64,000 nt of DNA from Lagopus muta (taxonomy: Eukaryota > Chordata > Aves > Galliformes > Phasianidae): positions 18,265,219-18,329,218 of the forward strand of contig NC_064444.1 in the NCBI RefSeq assembly GCF_023343835.1. Reading direction: 5' to 3'. This document shows positions 25,701 to 34,776 of the stretch, piece after piece. The notes beneath the pieces are model-generated. The model was given only the letters and a program-made list of their open reading frames with translations. It did no database searches and was not told the DNA's origin. Each line of letters opens with the position of its first letter. Positions within the stretch are counted from its first letter, which is position 1. Made by a program: the position numbers and the translations under genes.

Positions 25701-28700
25701 TGCCCTGGATGGTCTCGAGTTCTTGCCAATTTCAGGGGTACTGAAGGGCACAGCAAGCACAAAAAAGCCCAGAGATGTAAGAGTGGTCCAGCTTACCCTC
25801 ATCCAGAGTGCTCAGCAAGGCCTCGTGGTAACCCTCATAGACAGCACTACGGATGAGCGGCAGGAGGCTGCCGTCCTGGCGGCCCAGCAGCACGCGGCGC
25901 ACCTTGCGCTGGCCCTGCAGGAAGAAGAGGTTCCGGCGAGCACCCAGCTCAGCTGCCTTGTCCAGGCAGGGCAGCAGCTCCTGCCACGACATGCGCCAGG
26001 CTGCTCGCCAACGTGCCAGCCGGTCGCCCGACGCTGCCGGGGCCAGCAGCCACAGCACATCCTCCAGCCCCAGCGCCTCGGAAGCGTGCAGCACTGGGAA
26101 GAGCCGGGCGCTCAGCAGGCAGCAGTCTTCCTGCGGTGTCTCAGCATCCCAGAGGTCCCCTTTGCTGGTGGAGGGAGAGCCCATCAGCACCACCCCAAGG
26201 ACCGAGGGATGCAGGAAGGGAAGGGTGGCCACCGTGGCTCTGACTGCAGACTCTGAGGTCTGGGGTGGTATGGGTACCCCAACGGAGCCACGTCCCCTGT
26301 TCCATTCAGGCAGGTTGGTACCCACCGGATGCCCGTCCGATGAAAAAACTCCACCCAGGGGACGTTCAAGTAGGTGGCCTCTTCAGCAGGACTCTGTGGG
26401 GACACGTGGGGGGCGGTTACACCCCAGCTTTGCAGAGCCCCGTGCCGCCTCGCTGCCCCCCCCACCTGCCAGTCGTCAAGGCGGCCAGTGAGCGTGAAGA
26501 CGCGGCAGGGCAGCTCACGCAGTCGGACATGGTGGCCCTGCAGCACCACATCACGCAGGGGACGGCCCTGCAGCGCTGATGAGGAGCCTACGGTGAGGCC
26601 TGTGAGGAGGCAGCCAGGACCGATCTCCAGGGGGCCCTGCAGAGGAAGCAGTGGGATCCTGAGTGGCACGGCCAGCCCCACATCAGAGCCAGGCCAGGAG
26701 ACATGCTGTGGCCAGCAAAAGTCTCCAGGAAGGGACATCCCAGCACTGACAGCGGGGAAGGTGACAGCCAACAGTGTCCCTAGCTCCATCCGAAGGGCAT
26801 TCGTGTCCCAAATGACACAGCAGTGACACCAGACTCCTTCAGGTCCCACACACCTGTAGGTGACAGTGCTGGATGACGCTGCCGGCCGCCAGCCGAACGG
26901 CTCCTTCCAGCAGGCAGTTGGTGACCGAGGAGCCATCCTCCAGGAGCAAGGGTTGCTGCCGGGGGGATGGGCACATGGAGTAACCCCCCCAAAAAAAAAC
27001 ATGTGAGCAAATCTGGGGCTGGAGAGACCTACGTCCACGTGGGAATGGGCTGTTTTGCAGAAGCGAAGATGGCTGGTGGAGCTGGGCAAGAGTGTCAGGC
27101 TACGGATGTGGTCGCTTGCAGCCGTGGTCAAGTAGTCATAGGACGCGTCGGGAATGCAGGCTGTGGGGAGGCAGGAAAGCAGTCAGCACTGACCACAGTC
27201 TCGGGGCCAGGAGATGCTCCCAGCTTCCCCAGCACCCCTCCTTGCTTCCCTGAGAGGCAGCTGGGGACCATGACCCCACATTTCTCCCCACAGAGGGAGC
27301 TGAAAACCAGGGACAGGTCACATGCAGGTGCCCATCACAGCATCGCTCACCCATGCTCAGAGGGAAGGCATGGAGAGCTGTCCAGAGCACGGAGCGGGCT
27401 CTCCTCACGCTGGCATCACCACCACCCTTCACAAAATCCTCCTCCGTTATCCCCCCTGCCATGCTCAGCACGATGTCAAAGAAAAGGGAGAGCTGAGGAC
27501 AGAAGGGACAACCTGGGTGCTGCTGGGCCACCTGGAGCAGCCACCCCAAGTCCCACTCCACTGCTGGGTGCTGCCCTCCTGCACCCAAATCTGATGGCAC
27601 AGGGACAAAGAGGCGCACCCAGCACCAGCACCCACAGGATGAGGGGTCCCATCACCCTAGGGGGGTGTCACCTGGATGGGTGGTGCCCCCGAGTCCAGCC
27701 CCATGTAGGTGCAGGCATCCAAGGGAGGGATGACGTGGGTGGCTAGAAGCTGCTCGGCGGCGCTCGAGGAGAAGAAAACCACCCCACAGACCTGCGAGGG
27801 CACAGCAGGGCTGAGGCTGTGGTGTCCCATCCCCCAGTGGGGTGAGCGGTCCCAGCCACGGTGACAAAAGGGATGGAGCCGGCAGAGCTGTGGGTAGTGA
27901 CATACCAGTGGGACGGTGCCGTCAGGCCCTGCGCACTGCTGGATCTGAGCTTCTGTGCCTTTGTAGATGATGTCACGTACCAGGCCCTGGGAGCAAGAAG
28001 ATGCCAATGAGCTCTTCGGGCTGCCCCAAGCCAAGCAGCCACAGCAGGGACAGGACCCATGCATCCGCAGGACCATAGGGGCAGGGACCTCGCGGACAGT
28101 ACAAGGACTGCGAGTCCAACTGACTGCAAATCCCCTGCTCATCCAAAGGGGGCTCCAGGCTGGTGTCACTGCTTGGATGTGGGAGCTGTTACCGACCTGC
28201 TCATCAACAAGGTACACCCCGTGGTTCCTCGCGTACGCCTGGCTGCCAGGCACTGCAATCACCCGGACCCCTTGGAAGCCTTCCCAGTCAATCTCTGGAG
28301 ATAGGGACAGAGATCAGTGCCCTGAGCTCCACGCACTGCAGCAGCAGCACTCAGCCTGGGCCACCGGAACAGGTTGCCCAAGGAGGCTGTGGATGCCCCA
28401 TCCCTGCAGGCATTCAAGGCCAGGCTGGATGTGGCTCTGGACAGCCTGGGCTGCTGGTTGGTGACCTGCACACAGCAGGGGGTTGGAACTGGATGATCAC
28501 TGCAGTCCTTTGCAACTCAGGCCATTCTGTGATTCTATGAAACTACATACACCAGGCATCCCCCTGCCTTCCCAGCTCCCAGCGGGGGCTATGAAGCCCG
28601 CTCAACAACACCCACAGCCACACCATGGGGACGTGGCCAAGGCTGAACCGGCTGTGCTGCTGCCAGCCCTGCCGGACGCAGCCCTCACCTGGCACGGAGG

Positions 28701-29473
28701 GCACACCGAGCAGCATGTCAGTGCTGCAGACCCACACGCCCGGCGGGGAGCCCACGCAGAGCTGGGGAAGGAAGGGCCGTGAGGACGGGGCTGGCGCTCA
28801 GCCACACGCTGTCAGTGCCGGGGGTCCGGCCGCTCGCCCACCCGCCGCGTGACGGTGCCCAGCAGGCTGTCCAGGTTGCACACCGGCGCTTCGGCCGCGG
28901 CGCGGTGCCGCTCGGCGGGCAGGCAGGTGAAGGCGCGGCCGCAGTCGTCGAAGGAGAACTCGCGGCCCTGCGGGGACAGGCGGGGTGAGGCGGCGCCGGT
29001 CGCGGGGCCGGGCTCAGGTCCGGGGGTTCGGCCGCGCGGCCCGCACCGTGTGCAGGATGAGGATGCGGGCCTCCTTCAGCGCGTCGGCGCTCACCACCTG
29101 CGGGACACGGCGCTCAGCGGGGCCGGGGGGCAGCGGGCGAGGGTTGAGCCGCCGTCCCCGGCCCTCACCGTGCATCCCGCTCGGGCGCTCAGGTGCTCGG
29201 CCGCCACCAGCACGGCGTTCAGCGTGGCCCCGCCGCTCCCCACGCCCGCCCACGGATCCTCCAGCGCCAGGACGAGGACGGGCCGCCGGCCCAGGGCCCC
29301 CCGCCGCCGCCGCAGCTCCAGCTCTGCGAAGGAGAAGGGCGTCTCGAAGGCCGGGCTCGCCCGGCCCCGCTCTCCCTCGCCCGGCCCCGCCGCCTGCCTC
29401 GCTGCAGAGCCGCCACGCCGCCGCCCCGCCGGCAGGTGAGGACGATCGCGGTCCACTCGACGCCGGCCGCCAT
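22701..29473 (-). CDS. FCSK: FCSK (FUK), L-fucose kinase
   Basis: Cytosolic fucokinase that phosphorylates free L-fucose to fucose-1-phosphate in the GDP-fucose salvage route. Exons: 29473-29398, 29323-29169, 29097-29047, 28967-28842, 28761-28689, 28294-28197, 27986-27906, 27791-27672, 27492-27351, 27160-27033, 26955-26854, 26636-26466, 26393-26326, 26164-25797, 25606-25396, 25312-25146, 25019-24792, 24623-24480, 24385-24266, 24192-24005, 23866-23767, 23241-23018, 22817-22701. They sum to 3258 nt, or 1085 aa (human 1084). The N-terminal fucokinase domain has GSGGATLNA at residues 54-62. The C-terminal GHMP kinase domain has the PHGSGLGTSS loop at about 831-840, WQDQVGG at about 880-886 and AGAGGGGF at about 1018-1025. 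Intron 1 (74 nt) is GC-AG; several introns are only 71-80 nt. Intron 5 carries a CR1. The ATG at 29473 is in a good context (ATCATGG). Confidence 0.97.
22859..22881. repeat. (CT)n(CA)n simple repeat
   Basis: A short dinucleotide tract, CT repeats followed by CA repeats, in the last FCSK intron. It is a probable microsatellite. Confidence 0.8.
28350..28540 (+). repeat. CR1 LINE 3' end in FCSK intron 5
   Basis: 5'-truncated CR1, plus strand, starting near CCACCGGAACAGGTTGCCCA and ending with the CR1 3' tail GCCATTCTGTGATTCTATGA. It is antisense to FCSK. It belongs to the same type as the copies at 33.7, 40.5, 52.6 and 62.3 kb, which share the block GCAGGGGGTTGGAACTGG or close variants. Confidence 0.9.
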
Positions 29474-29493
29474 GATGGCCGTGCCGCGGGGGC

Positions 29494-29509
29494 TGATGGG
29501 AGTCGTAGT
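29494..29509 (-). promoter_or_regulatory. ZNF143/THAP11-type motif
   Basis: The minus strand reads ACTACGACTCCCATCA, an exact fit to ACTAYRNNNCCCR, just upstream of the FCSK ATG. Proteins known for this motif class are ZNF143 and THAP11. Binding here is inferred. Confidence 0.6.
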
Positions 29510-29551
29510 GCGCCGCCGCGCTGCCCGCCGGCTCGAAGAGCGGGGCTCTGG

Positions 29552-29570
29552 ACTACAGCTCCCGGCGTGC
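29552..29570 (+). promoter_or_regulatory. ZNF143/THAP11-type motif
   Basis: The plus strand reads ACTACAGCTCCCGGCGTGC, an exact fit to ACTAYRNNNCCCR with the TGC end of the longer ZNF143 site. It lies about 80 bp upstream of the FCSK ATG. Confidence 0.65.
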
Positions 29571-29639
29571 ACCGCGGCAGGGCGACTTAAAGGCGCAGCG
29601 TCCCGATTCCGTGCGCGGCCACGAGCGGGGCTCGGGGCT

Positions 29640-29667
29640 GGGGGGGGGGTGGGGGGGGGGGGGGGAA
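29640..29667. repeat. Poly-G tract
   Basis: Two runs of nine or more G separated by a single T, followed by AAATGGGG. It can form a G-quadruplex in principle. Such tracts are also prone to length error in sequencing. Confidence 0.85.
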
Positions 29668-29774
29668 ATGGGGTTCTGCCGCCGCGTGGCTCTGAGACAC
29701 CCCGCAGTGCGGCTGTGCCTGCCGGGATTGGCTCCGGGGGCTGCCCTGTGCCTGCGCGGGAGGGGAGGCAGCGG

Positions 29775-30140
29775 GGCACCGGGATGGGTAGGGGGCTGAG
29801 TGTGGGGATGGGCACGAGGCAAGGCAGCGGGGTGGGCGTGGGGATGGGTATAGGGACGGGCATCGATGTGGGCATCGGGGCGGTCACAGAGCTGAGCACT
29901 GGGATGGATGTGGACATGGGTACCAGAGTAGGTATGGGGCTGGGCACTGGGATGGGCACGGCGCTGGGCACGATGGTGGGTACGGGCATGGGCGTGGAGA
30001 TAAACAGCAGGATAGCCTCCGGGATGGGTACCATCCCATGGGTACCGCGGGCACCGGTACGGGTATCGGGATGGGCACCGGGATGGGCACCGAGGTGGGC
30101 ACGGGGCCGTGGAGCGAGAAAGGCACAGGGATGGGCACCC
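29775..30140 (+). repeat. G-rich minisatellite, GGGATGGGCAC-type units
   Basis: Degenerate tandem units of the form GGGATGGGCAC or GGTATGGGC, for example near 29781, 29805, 29949, 30067, 30080 and 30127. The units make long spurious open frames on both strands. The repeat lies between the FCSK and ST3GAL2 promoter motifs. Confidence 0.8.
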
Positions 30141-30205
30141 GGCCCCGCCGTGCTGCCCCCGCGGCGGCCCCGCTCTCCTCCTACAAGTCCCACAACCCCG
30201 CACGG

Positions 30206-30224
30206 ACTACATCTCCCAGCCTGC
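30206..30224 (+). promoter_or_regulatory. ZNF143/THAP11-type motif
   Basis: Reads ACTACATCTCCCAGCCTGC, the closest match in the window to the full-length ZNF143 site. It is preceded by a one-mismatch copy at about 30180-30192 (CCTACAAGTCCCA). It lies just upstream of the candidate ST3GAL2 first exon. Confidence 0.65.
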
Positions 30225-30310
30225 CGAGCCCACCCCCCCCCGCACGGCGCGGCACGGCCCGGCCCCGCACGGCGCGGAGCGGAGCGGAGGGCGCGGCGCG
30301 GTGCGGGGGG

Positions 30311-30334
30311 CGGCGGCGGCGGCGGCGGCGGCGG
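30311..30334 (+). repeat. (CGG)8 trinucleotide repeat
   Basis: Eight perfect CGG units in the probable non-coding exon 1 of ST3GAL2, followed by AGG. This is a candidate for length variation. Confidence 0.85.
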
Positions 30335-30382
30335 AGGGGCCCGGAGGCTCCCGGTGGTGGGGCCGGGCCGGAGCGGAGCGAG

Positions 30383-32549
30383 GTGCGGTGGAGGCGGCGG
30401 GTACGGCCCCGAGGGGGGGAGAAGGGGGAGGGGGTGTCGGGTGCGGGGTGCGGGAGATCGGGGGGACGATGGGCGCCGGGAGGATGCGGTGGTACCGGGG
30501 GTGGGCGCGTGGGTGCACAGCGAGCCCCGGGGGTGCGGGATGGGGGTGCCCCAAAGGAGCCCTTAGGGTGCGTGGGTTTGGGGCAGCGGGGGAATGTGGG
30601 GGCGGCGGTGCGCTGTGTCCCCCGTTGGGGTGGTGGGACGGGGGGGGGTGTGGGCATGGAGCGGCGTCACGGGGTCGGCGGTGTCACCGGCGGTGCCCTT
30701 TCGGTCTGCAAGCCACGGGGCGAGCGGTGGTCCTGGAGTGCGGGGCCCGGCCTTTCTGGGTGACCCCAGCCAGGGGACGTGTGTACGTTGGGATACATAG
30801 ACAGGAAACTGTTTTTTCGCACTGGGTTGGCTGACGTGGGAATGGGGTTTCAGAGCAACCCCCAAAGCCGCTCAGAAAGCAGCGCGCGCGCTGCCAGGAC
30901 GGCATTGCTCCGGGTGGCCCCAGCGAGGAGCTGAGCTCACAGCGCTAATCCAGCTAATTAACAACATGCGAGCGCTCCCGGAGCGGCCGAACAGCCCAAA
31001 ATGGGGTCGGCGGTGGCAGCGTTGGACGGGGCCGTTCTGCACGTATCGCGCTGGGAAGGCGGCAGGGCGGCCCGCCCGGCTGCTGGGAGCGGAATGTTGG
31101 CGGCGCGGGCCAGGAGCTCTCCGACAGCCCGAATTCCTGCCTGTCTGGAGGAGGCTCCCAGCCTCAGGGCCGAGCAGCGAGGCCGACGGGGCGGCCGGAA
31201 ACCCCATGGAAAATGGGGCCCGGACCCGTTTCTTCACCATAGAGAAAGCCCTCTCTTCCCCAGCGATGCCAGCTTTGCTCCCCGTGTGCACCTCCACCCA
31301 AACCGCGCTCCCCCAGGCTGGCTGCTGCCGTGCCCATCTTGGTGCTCCTGCACATATTTTCCCAGTGAGGCATCCGGTGTGGATGGAACAGGAGCAGGCT
31401 TGCCACTGGGGAGCTGGGCACGGGGATGGCAGCCTGGGAGGGTGAGACGGAAAGGCGGCCAGGAGGAGATGGAGGGGAGGAGGAGATGGAGGTGCTGAGC
31501 CCCAGCTCTGAGCGGTTGCTGATTTTTCCAGGCTTGGCTGCAGGAATGTGGTTTGGTGGGCCTGTTGGTATCCAAGCTGGTGGCTTGGTGAGGCCAAAAA
31601 GTGGTAGGACTCAACCTGGTGGGACCTGAGCTGATGGCTCGGTGGGACCTGACCTGGTGACTTGATAGAACCCAACCCCGTGGTACCCAATTTGGTGGCT
31701 TGGTGGAACTTGACCTTATAAGACCTGAGCTGGTAGGACCAAAGCTGATGGGACCCAACCTGGTGGGACCTGATCTAGTTACTTGGTTGGACTCAACCCC
31801 GTGGCACCTTGGGGGGCCCAAACTGATAGAATCCAACCCAATGGGACCCAACCCAGCGGCTTGGAGGGACTTCACTTAGTGGGACCTGATCACGTTACTT
31901 GGTGGGACCCAGCCCTATGCTATCCAACTTGGTGGCTTGGCAGGACCTGAGCTTGTAGGACCTGACCTGGTGGGTCACTGGGACTCAACCTGGTGAGACC
32001 TGACCCGGTGAATCAGTGGGAACCAGCACCATGGCACCAACTTGGTGGCTTGGTGGAGCCTGACCCAATAGGAGCTGATATCCCACCTTGACCCTCTTCT
32101 GAGGGAGCTGATGAGCACCTGGAGGTGCTGAGAACCCAGGCTGGATGGGGCTGTGTGTCTATGGGTGTCCCCTCCGTGCAGGGTTTGGGGCTGGCCGGTC
32201 TCTCCTGACCCCAAACCATTGCAAACACCTTTGTGAGGACACGTGCCCTCGCCATGCAGGCGCACTGACCCCCCCGCAGCTCCAACTGGGGAACTGCTGG
32301 CAGCAGGCAGGGCAGGCAGGACGTGCCTCGTGTTCTGGTTTCCTTCCTCTTGCCGTGTGACGGTCGGTGACTCATTGGAGCAGGATACCACCAGCACCCT
32401 CCCGGTTTTCCAGAGGTGCCGAGTGCAGGGCACTTGTTGCCCTTGAAAGTTTTTGTGGGGAGCGGCCCAAGGGGTGATGGGGTTTTTGGGGGCAGGATCC
32501 TCTTTGCTTTTGCTGTCCCTTAACCGACGTCCCCTCCTTTCTGCTCTAG
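30383..32549. other. ST3GAL2 5' intron
   Basis: Between the candidate non-coding exon 1 and a 5' UTR exon whose acceptor (CTGCTCTAG) ends at 32549. The first 0.8 kb is CpG-rich. The last 0.6 kb is a tandem repeat, listed separately. No coding exon is supported; the long frames here are GC-driven. Confidence 0.5.
31545..32085. repeat. Minisatellite with ~115-nt higher-order period
   Basis: Built from short GGTGGGACCTGA-like units. A phrase of the form TGGTGGCTTGG recurs at 31578, 31693, 31930 and 32043, with a degraded copy near 31811. Spacing is thus 113-119 nt, which implies a higher-order unit of several short units. It lies in the ST3GAL2 5' intron. I recognise no transposon in it. Confidence 0.75.
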
Positions 32550-32900
32550 GCTGTTGTCACTCACGTGTCCCCAGCACAGGATGATGAGTGTCACCGCAAC
32601 CTGGAACCAGCAGGGGACGGCTCCCCGAGCCCACGGGGCCACCGGCACGCGGAGCTACGGCTGAGCCCGGCGTGCCGAGCCGCGCCGAGCCAGGCGGATG
32701 GAAAGCTGCAGCCCGGCAGGTAGGGACGCTCCAACCCACCCCGTGGCGGTGCCAAACCTCCCGGTCAGCACAGCATCCCAGGGGGCTGCACGCCGCACCG
32801 TGCTGAGCGGAGGCTCTGCGCCCCACAGGGAGCCCCGCGCCCACCCCGCGCCCCAGCCTTATGCCCGGGGAGCGGCGCCGAGCCTGCCTGCCCGCCCACC
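32550..32900 (+). other. ST3GAL2: ST3GAL2 5' UTR exons (candidate)
   Basis: An acceptor ending at 32549 and a donor after 32719 (CCGGCAG then GTAGGG) outline a non-coding exon. A second acceptor (CCCCACAG) ends at 32828 and leads into the exon with the start codon at 32901. Splice signals are good, but joining and usage are inferred. Confidence 0.5.
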
Positions 32901-34776
32901 ATGAAGTGCTCGCTGCGCGTCTGCTTCCTCTCCACCGCTTTCCTCCTCATCTTCGTCATGTCGGTGCTATTCACCTACTCCCACCACAGCATCGCCTACC
33001 TGGACCCCGGCGGGTTGGGCGGCATCCACCGGGTGAAGCTGGTGCCCGGTTACGCCGGCGTGCGGCGGCTGAGCCACGGCGTGCCGTACCCCAAGGGCTG
33101 CGCGTGCCGCCGCTGCCCCGAGGATGCCGCCGCCTCCGCCGCCGCCTGGTTTGACAGCCGCTACGACGGCGCCGTGTCCCCGGTGTGGACCAAGGAGAAC
33201 ATGGAGCTGCCGCCGGATGTGCAGCGGTGGTGGATGGTGAGCGATGGGGGATGCTGCGGGATCTCCGTCGCGCCGCGGCCCCACTGAGCCCAGCTTGCTT
33301 CTGGGTTCGCCCTCCTAACCCCAGGACCCTACGCTGCAGGCTGTTCTGGGGCGGCTGCCGTTGCTGTGCACACAACGAGGTCCCCCACCGCCTCCTTCTC
33401 ACCCTGCAGATGCTGCAGCCCCAGTTCAAGTCCCACAACACGCAGGAGGTGCTGAGCAAGCTCTTCCAGATCGTGCCAGGGGAGAACCCTTACCGCTGGC
33501 GCGACCCGCGCCGCTGCCGGCGCTGCGCTGTGGTCGGCAACTCGGGCAACCTGCGCGGCTCCGGCTATGGGCACGAGATCGATGGGCACGACTTCATCAT
33601 GAGGTGAGGGCACAAGCAGTGCATCGGCACCTGGCCGGGGGGGTTGTGTGTCCCCTTCGTGTGCCAGTGCCCAGCTCTGCCAGAGGGTGGTGAGGCACTG
33701 GAACAGGCTGCCCAAAGAGGCTGTGGATGCCCCATCCCTGCAGGCGTTCAAGGCCAGGCTGGATGTGGCTCTGGGCAGCCTCGTTGGTAACCCTGCACGT
33801 AGCAGGGGGTTGGAACTGGATGAGCATTGTAGTCCTTTGCAACCCAGGCCATTCTATGGTTCTCTGTCCCCAGGATGAACCAGGCACCCACAGTGGGCTT
33901 TGAGGGGGACGTGGGCAGCCGGACCACGCACCACTTCATGTACCCTGAGAGCGCCAAGAACCTGCCTGCCAACGTCAGCTTTGTGCTGGTGCCCTTTAAG
34001 ACCTTGGACCTGCTCTGGATCGCCAGCGCCCTCTCCACTGGCCAGATCAGGTTGTAAGTAGCCGGTGGCCATGCACAGAGGTGACATCGCCCTGGGAGCT
34101 GTTTTGGGAGTGGTGAAGTCACGGCTGTAGCTTGGTGGCTTTCTCCCCATCTCCACTACCCCTGGGTTAACATAGCCCCAGCCGTGATTGCCCACACACC
34201 CCACCCCTCTGCTTCCTTCCTCCAGCACCTATGCGCCCGTGAAGCCTTTTCTGCGTGTGGACAAGGAGAAGGTGAGAGCAGCACTGTGCTCCTCAGCACC
34301 CACTTCACCCCACACCTCTCCCGGTGCTGCCAGGCATGCGGCCCCAAGGAGACGCAGTGCTCAGCATCCCTCCCTCCATCCCCTACCCTGGGTTCAGGTG
34401 CAGATCTACAACCCTGCCTTCTTCAAGTACATCCACGACCGCTGGACGGAGCACCACGGGCGCTACCCCTCCACCGGCATGCTGGTGCTTTTCTTTGCCC
34501 TCCACGTCTGCGATGAGGTGGGTGATGGTGTGGGGATGCAGCACCCGGCCCCGTATCACACAGGGGCTGGCGGTGATCGCGATGCCAACCCTCACCCCAC
34601 AGGTGAACGTCTTCGGGTTCGGCGCCGACAGCCGGGGCAATTGGCACCACTACTGGGAGAACAACCGCTACGCCGGCGAGTTCCGCAAGACCGGGGTGCA
34701 CGACGCCGACTTCGAGGCACACATCATCGACATGCTGGCCAAAACCAGCAGGATTGAGGTCTACCGGGGCAATTAA
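32901..34776 (+). CDS. ST3GAL2: ST3GAL2, beta-galactoside alpha-2,3-sialyltransferase 2
   Basis: Type II Golgi membrane enzyme that transfers sialic acid from CMP-Neu5Ac to the galactose of Gal-beta-1,3-GalNAc on O-glycans and gangliosides. Exons: 32901-33236, 33410-33603, 33874-34053, 34226-34271, 34398-34517, 34603-34776. They total 1050 nt, or 349 aa (human 350). A six-residue cytoplasmic tail precedes a membrane anchor at about residues 7-27. Sialylmotif L is at about 148-195 ([19 protein letters not shown]). Motif S is around 276-299 ([17 protein letters not shown] then VNVFGFG). Motif III is HYWE at 308-311 and motif VS is HDADFE at 325-330. The ATG has a strong context (CCCACCATGA). 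Intron 2 consists largely of a CR1 copy. Confidence 0.97.
33680..33868 (+). repeat. CR1 LINE 3' end filling most of ST3GAL2 intron 2
   Basis: Plus-strand CR1 from AGAGGGTGGTGAGGCACTGG to a tail reading CCATTCTATGGTTCTCTG, five bases before the CAG of the exon 3 acceptor at 33873. It occupies most of a 270-nt intron, in the same orientation as the gene. Confidence 0.9.

Larger units (their letters stand above)
29474..30382. promoter_or_regulatory. Divergent CpG-rich promoter region, FCSK (-) and ST3GAL2 (+)
   Basis: The span from the FCSK start codon to a candidate ST3GAL2 exon 1 donor (GAG then GTGCGG, exon end 30382) is GC- and CpG-rich, with a minisatellite in its middle. Three exact matches to the ACTAYRNNNCCCR motif flank the minisatellite, two near FCSK and one near the ST3GAL2 side. 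No TATA box is seen. Start sites are inferred only. Confidence 0.65.

Noticed and set aside
25282-26256. 324-aa plus-strand open frame
   Set aside because: Antisense shadow of FCSK exons 14-16. Composition is arbitrary and it crosses real splice sites on the other strand.
23642-27131. Long minus-strand frames of 227, 197 and 315 aa treated as separate genes
   Set aside because: Each contains true FCSK exons plus read-through intron. The spliced FCSK model accounts for the conserved parts.
29193-30566. 457-aa plus-strand and 324-aa minus-strand open frames
   Set aside because: They arise from CpG-rich sequence and the GGGATGGGCAC minisatellite, giving low-complexity glycine/methionine or proline repeats. 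They also overlap FCSK exon 2 antisense.
30872-31875. 272-aa and 213-aa minus-strand frames
   Set aside because: Encoded mostly by the ST3GAL2 intronic minisatellite and CpG-rich flank, giving repetitive SHQ/GPT-type peptides.
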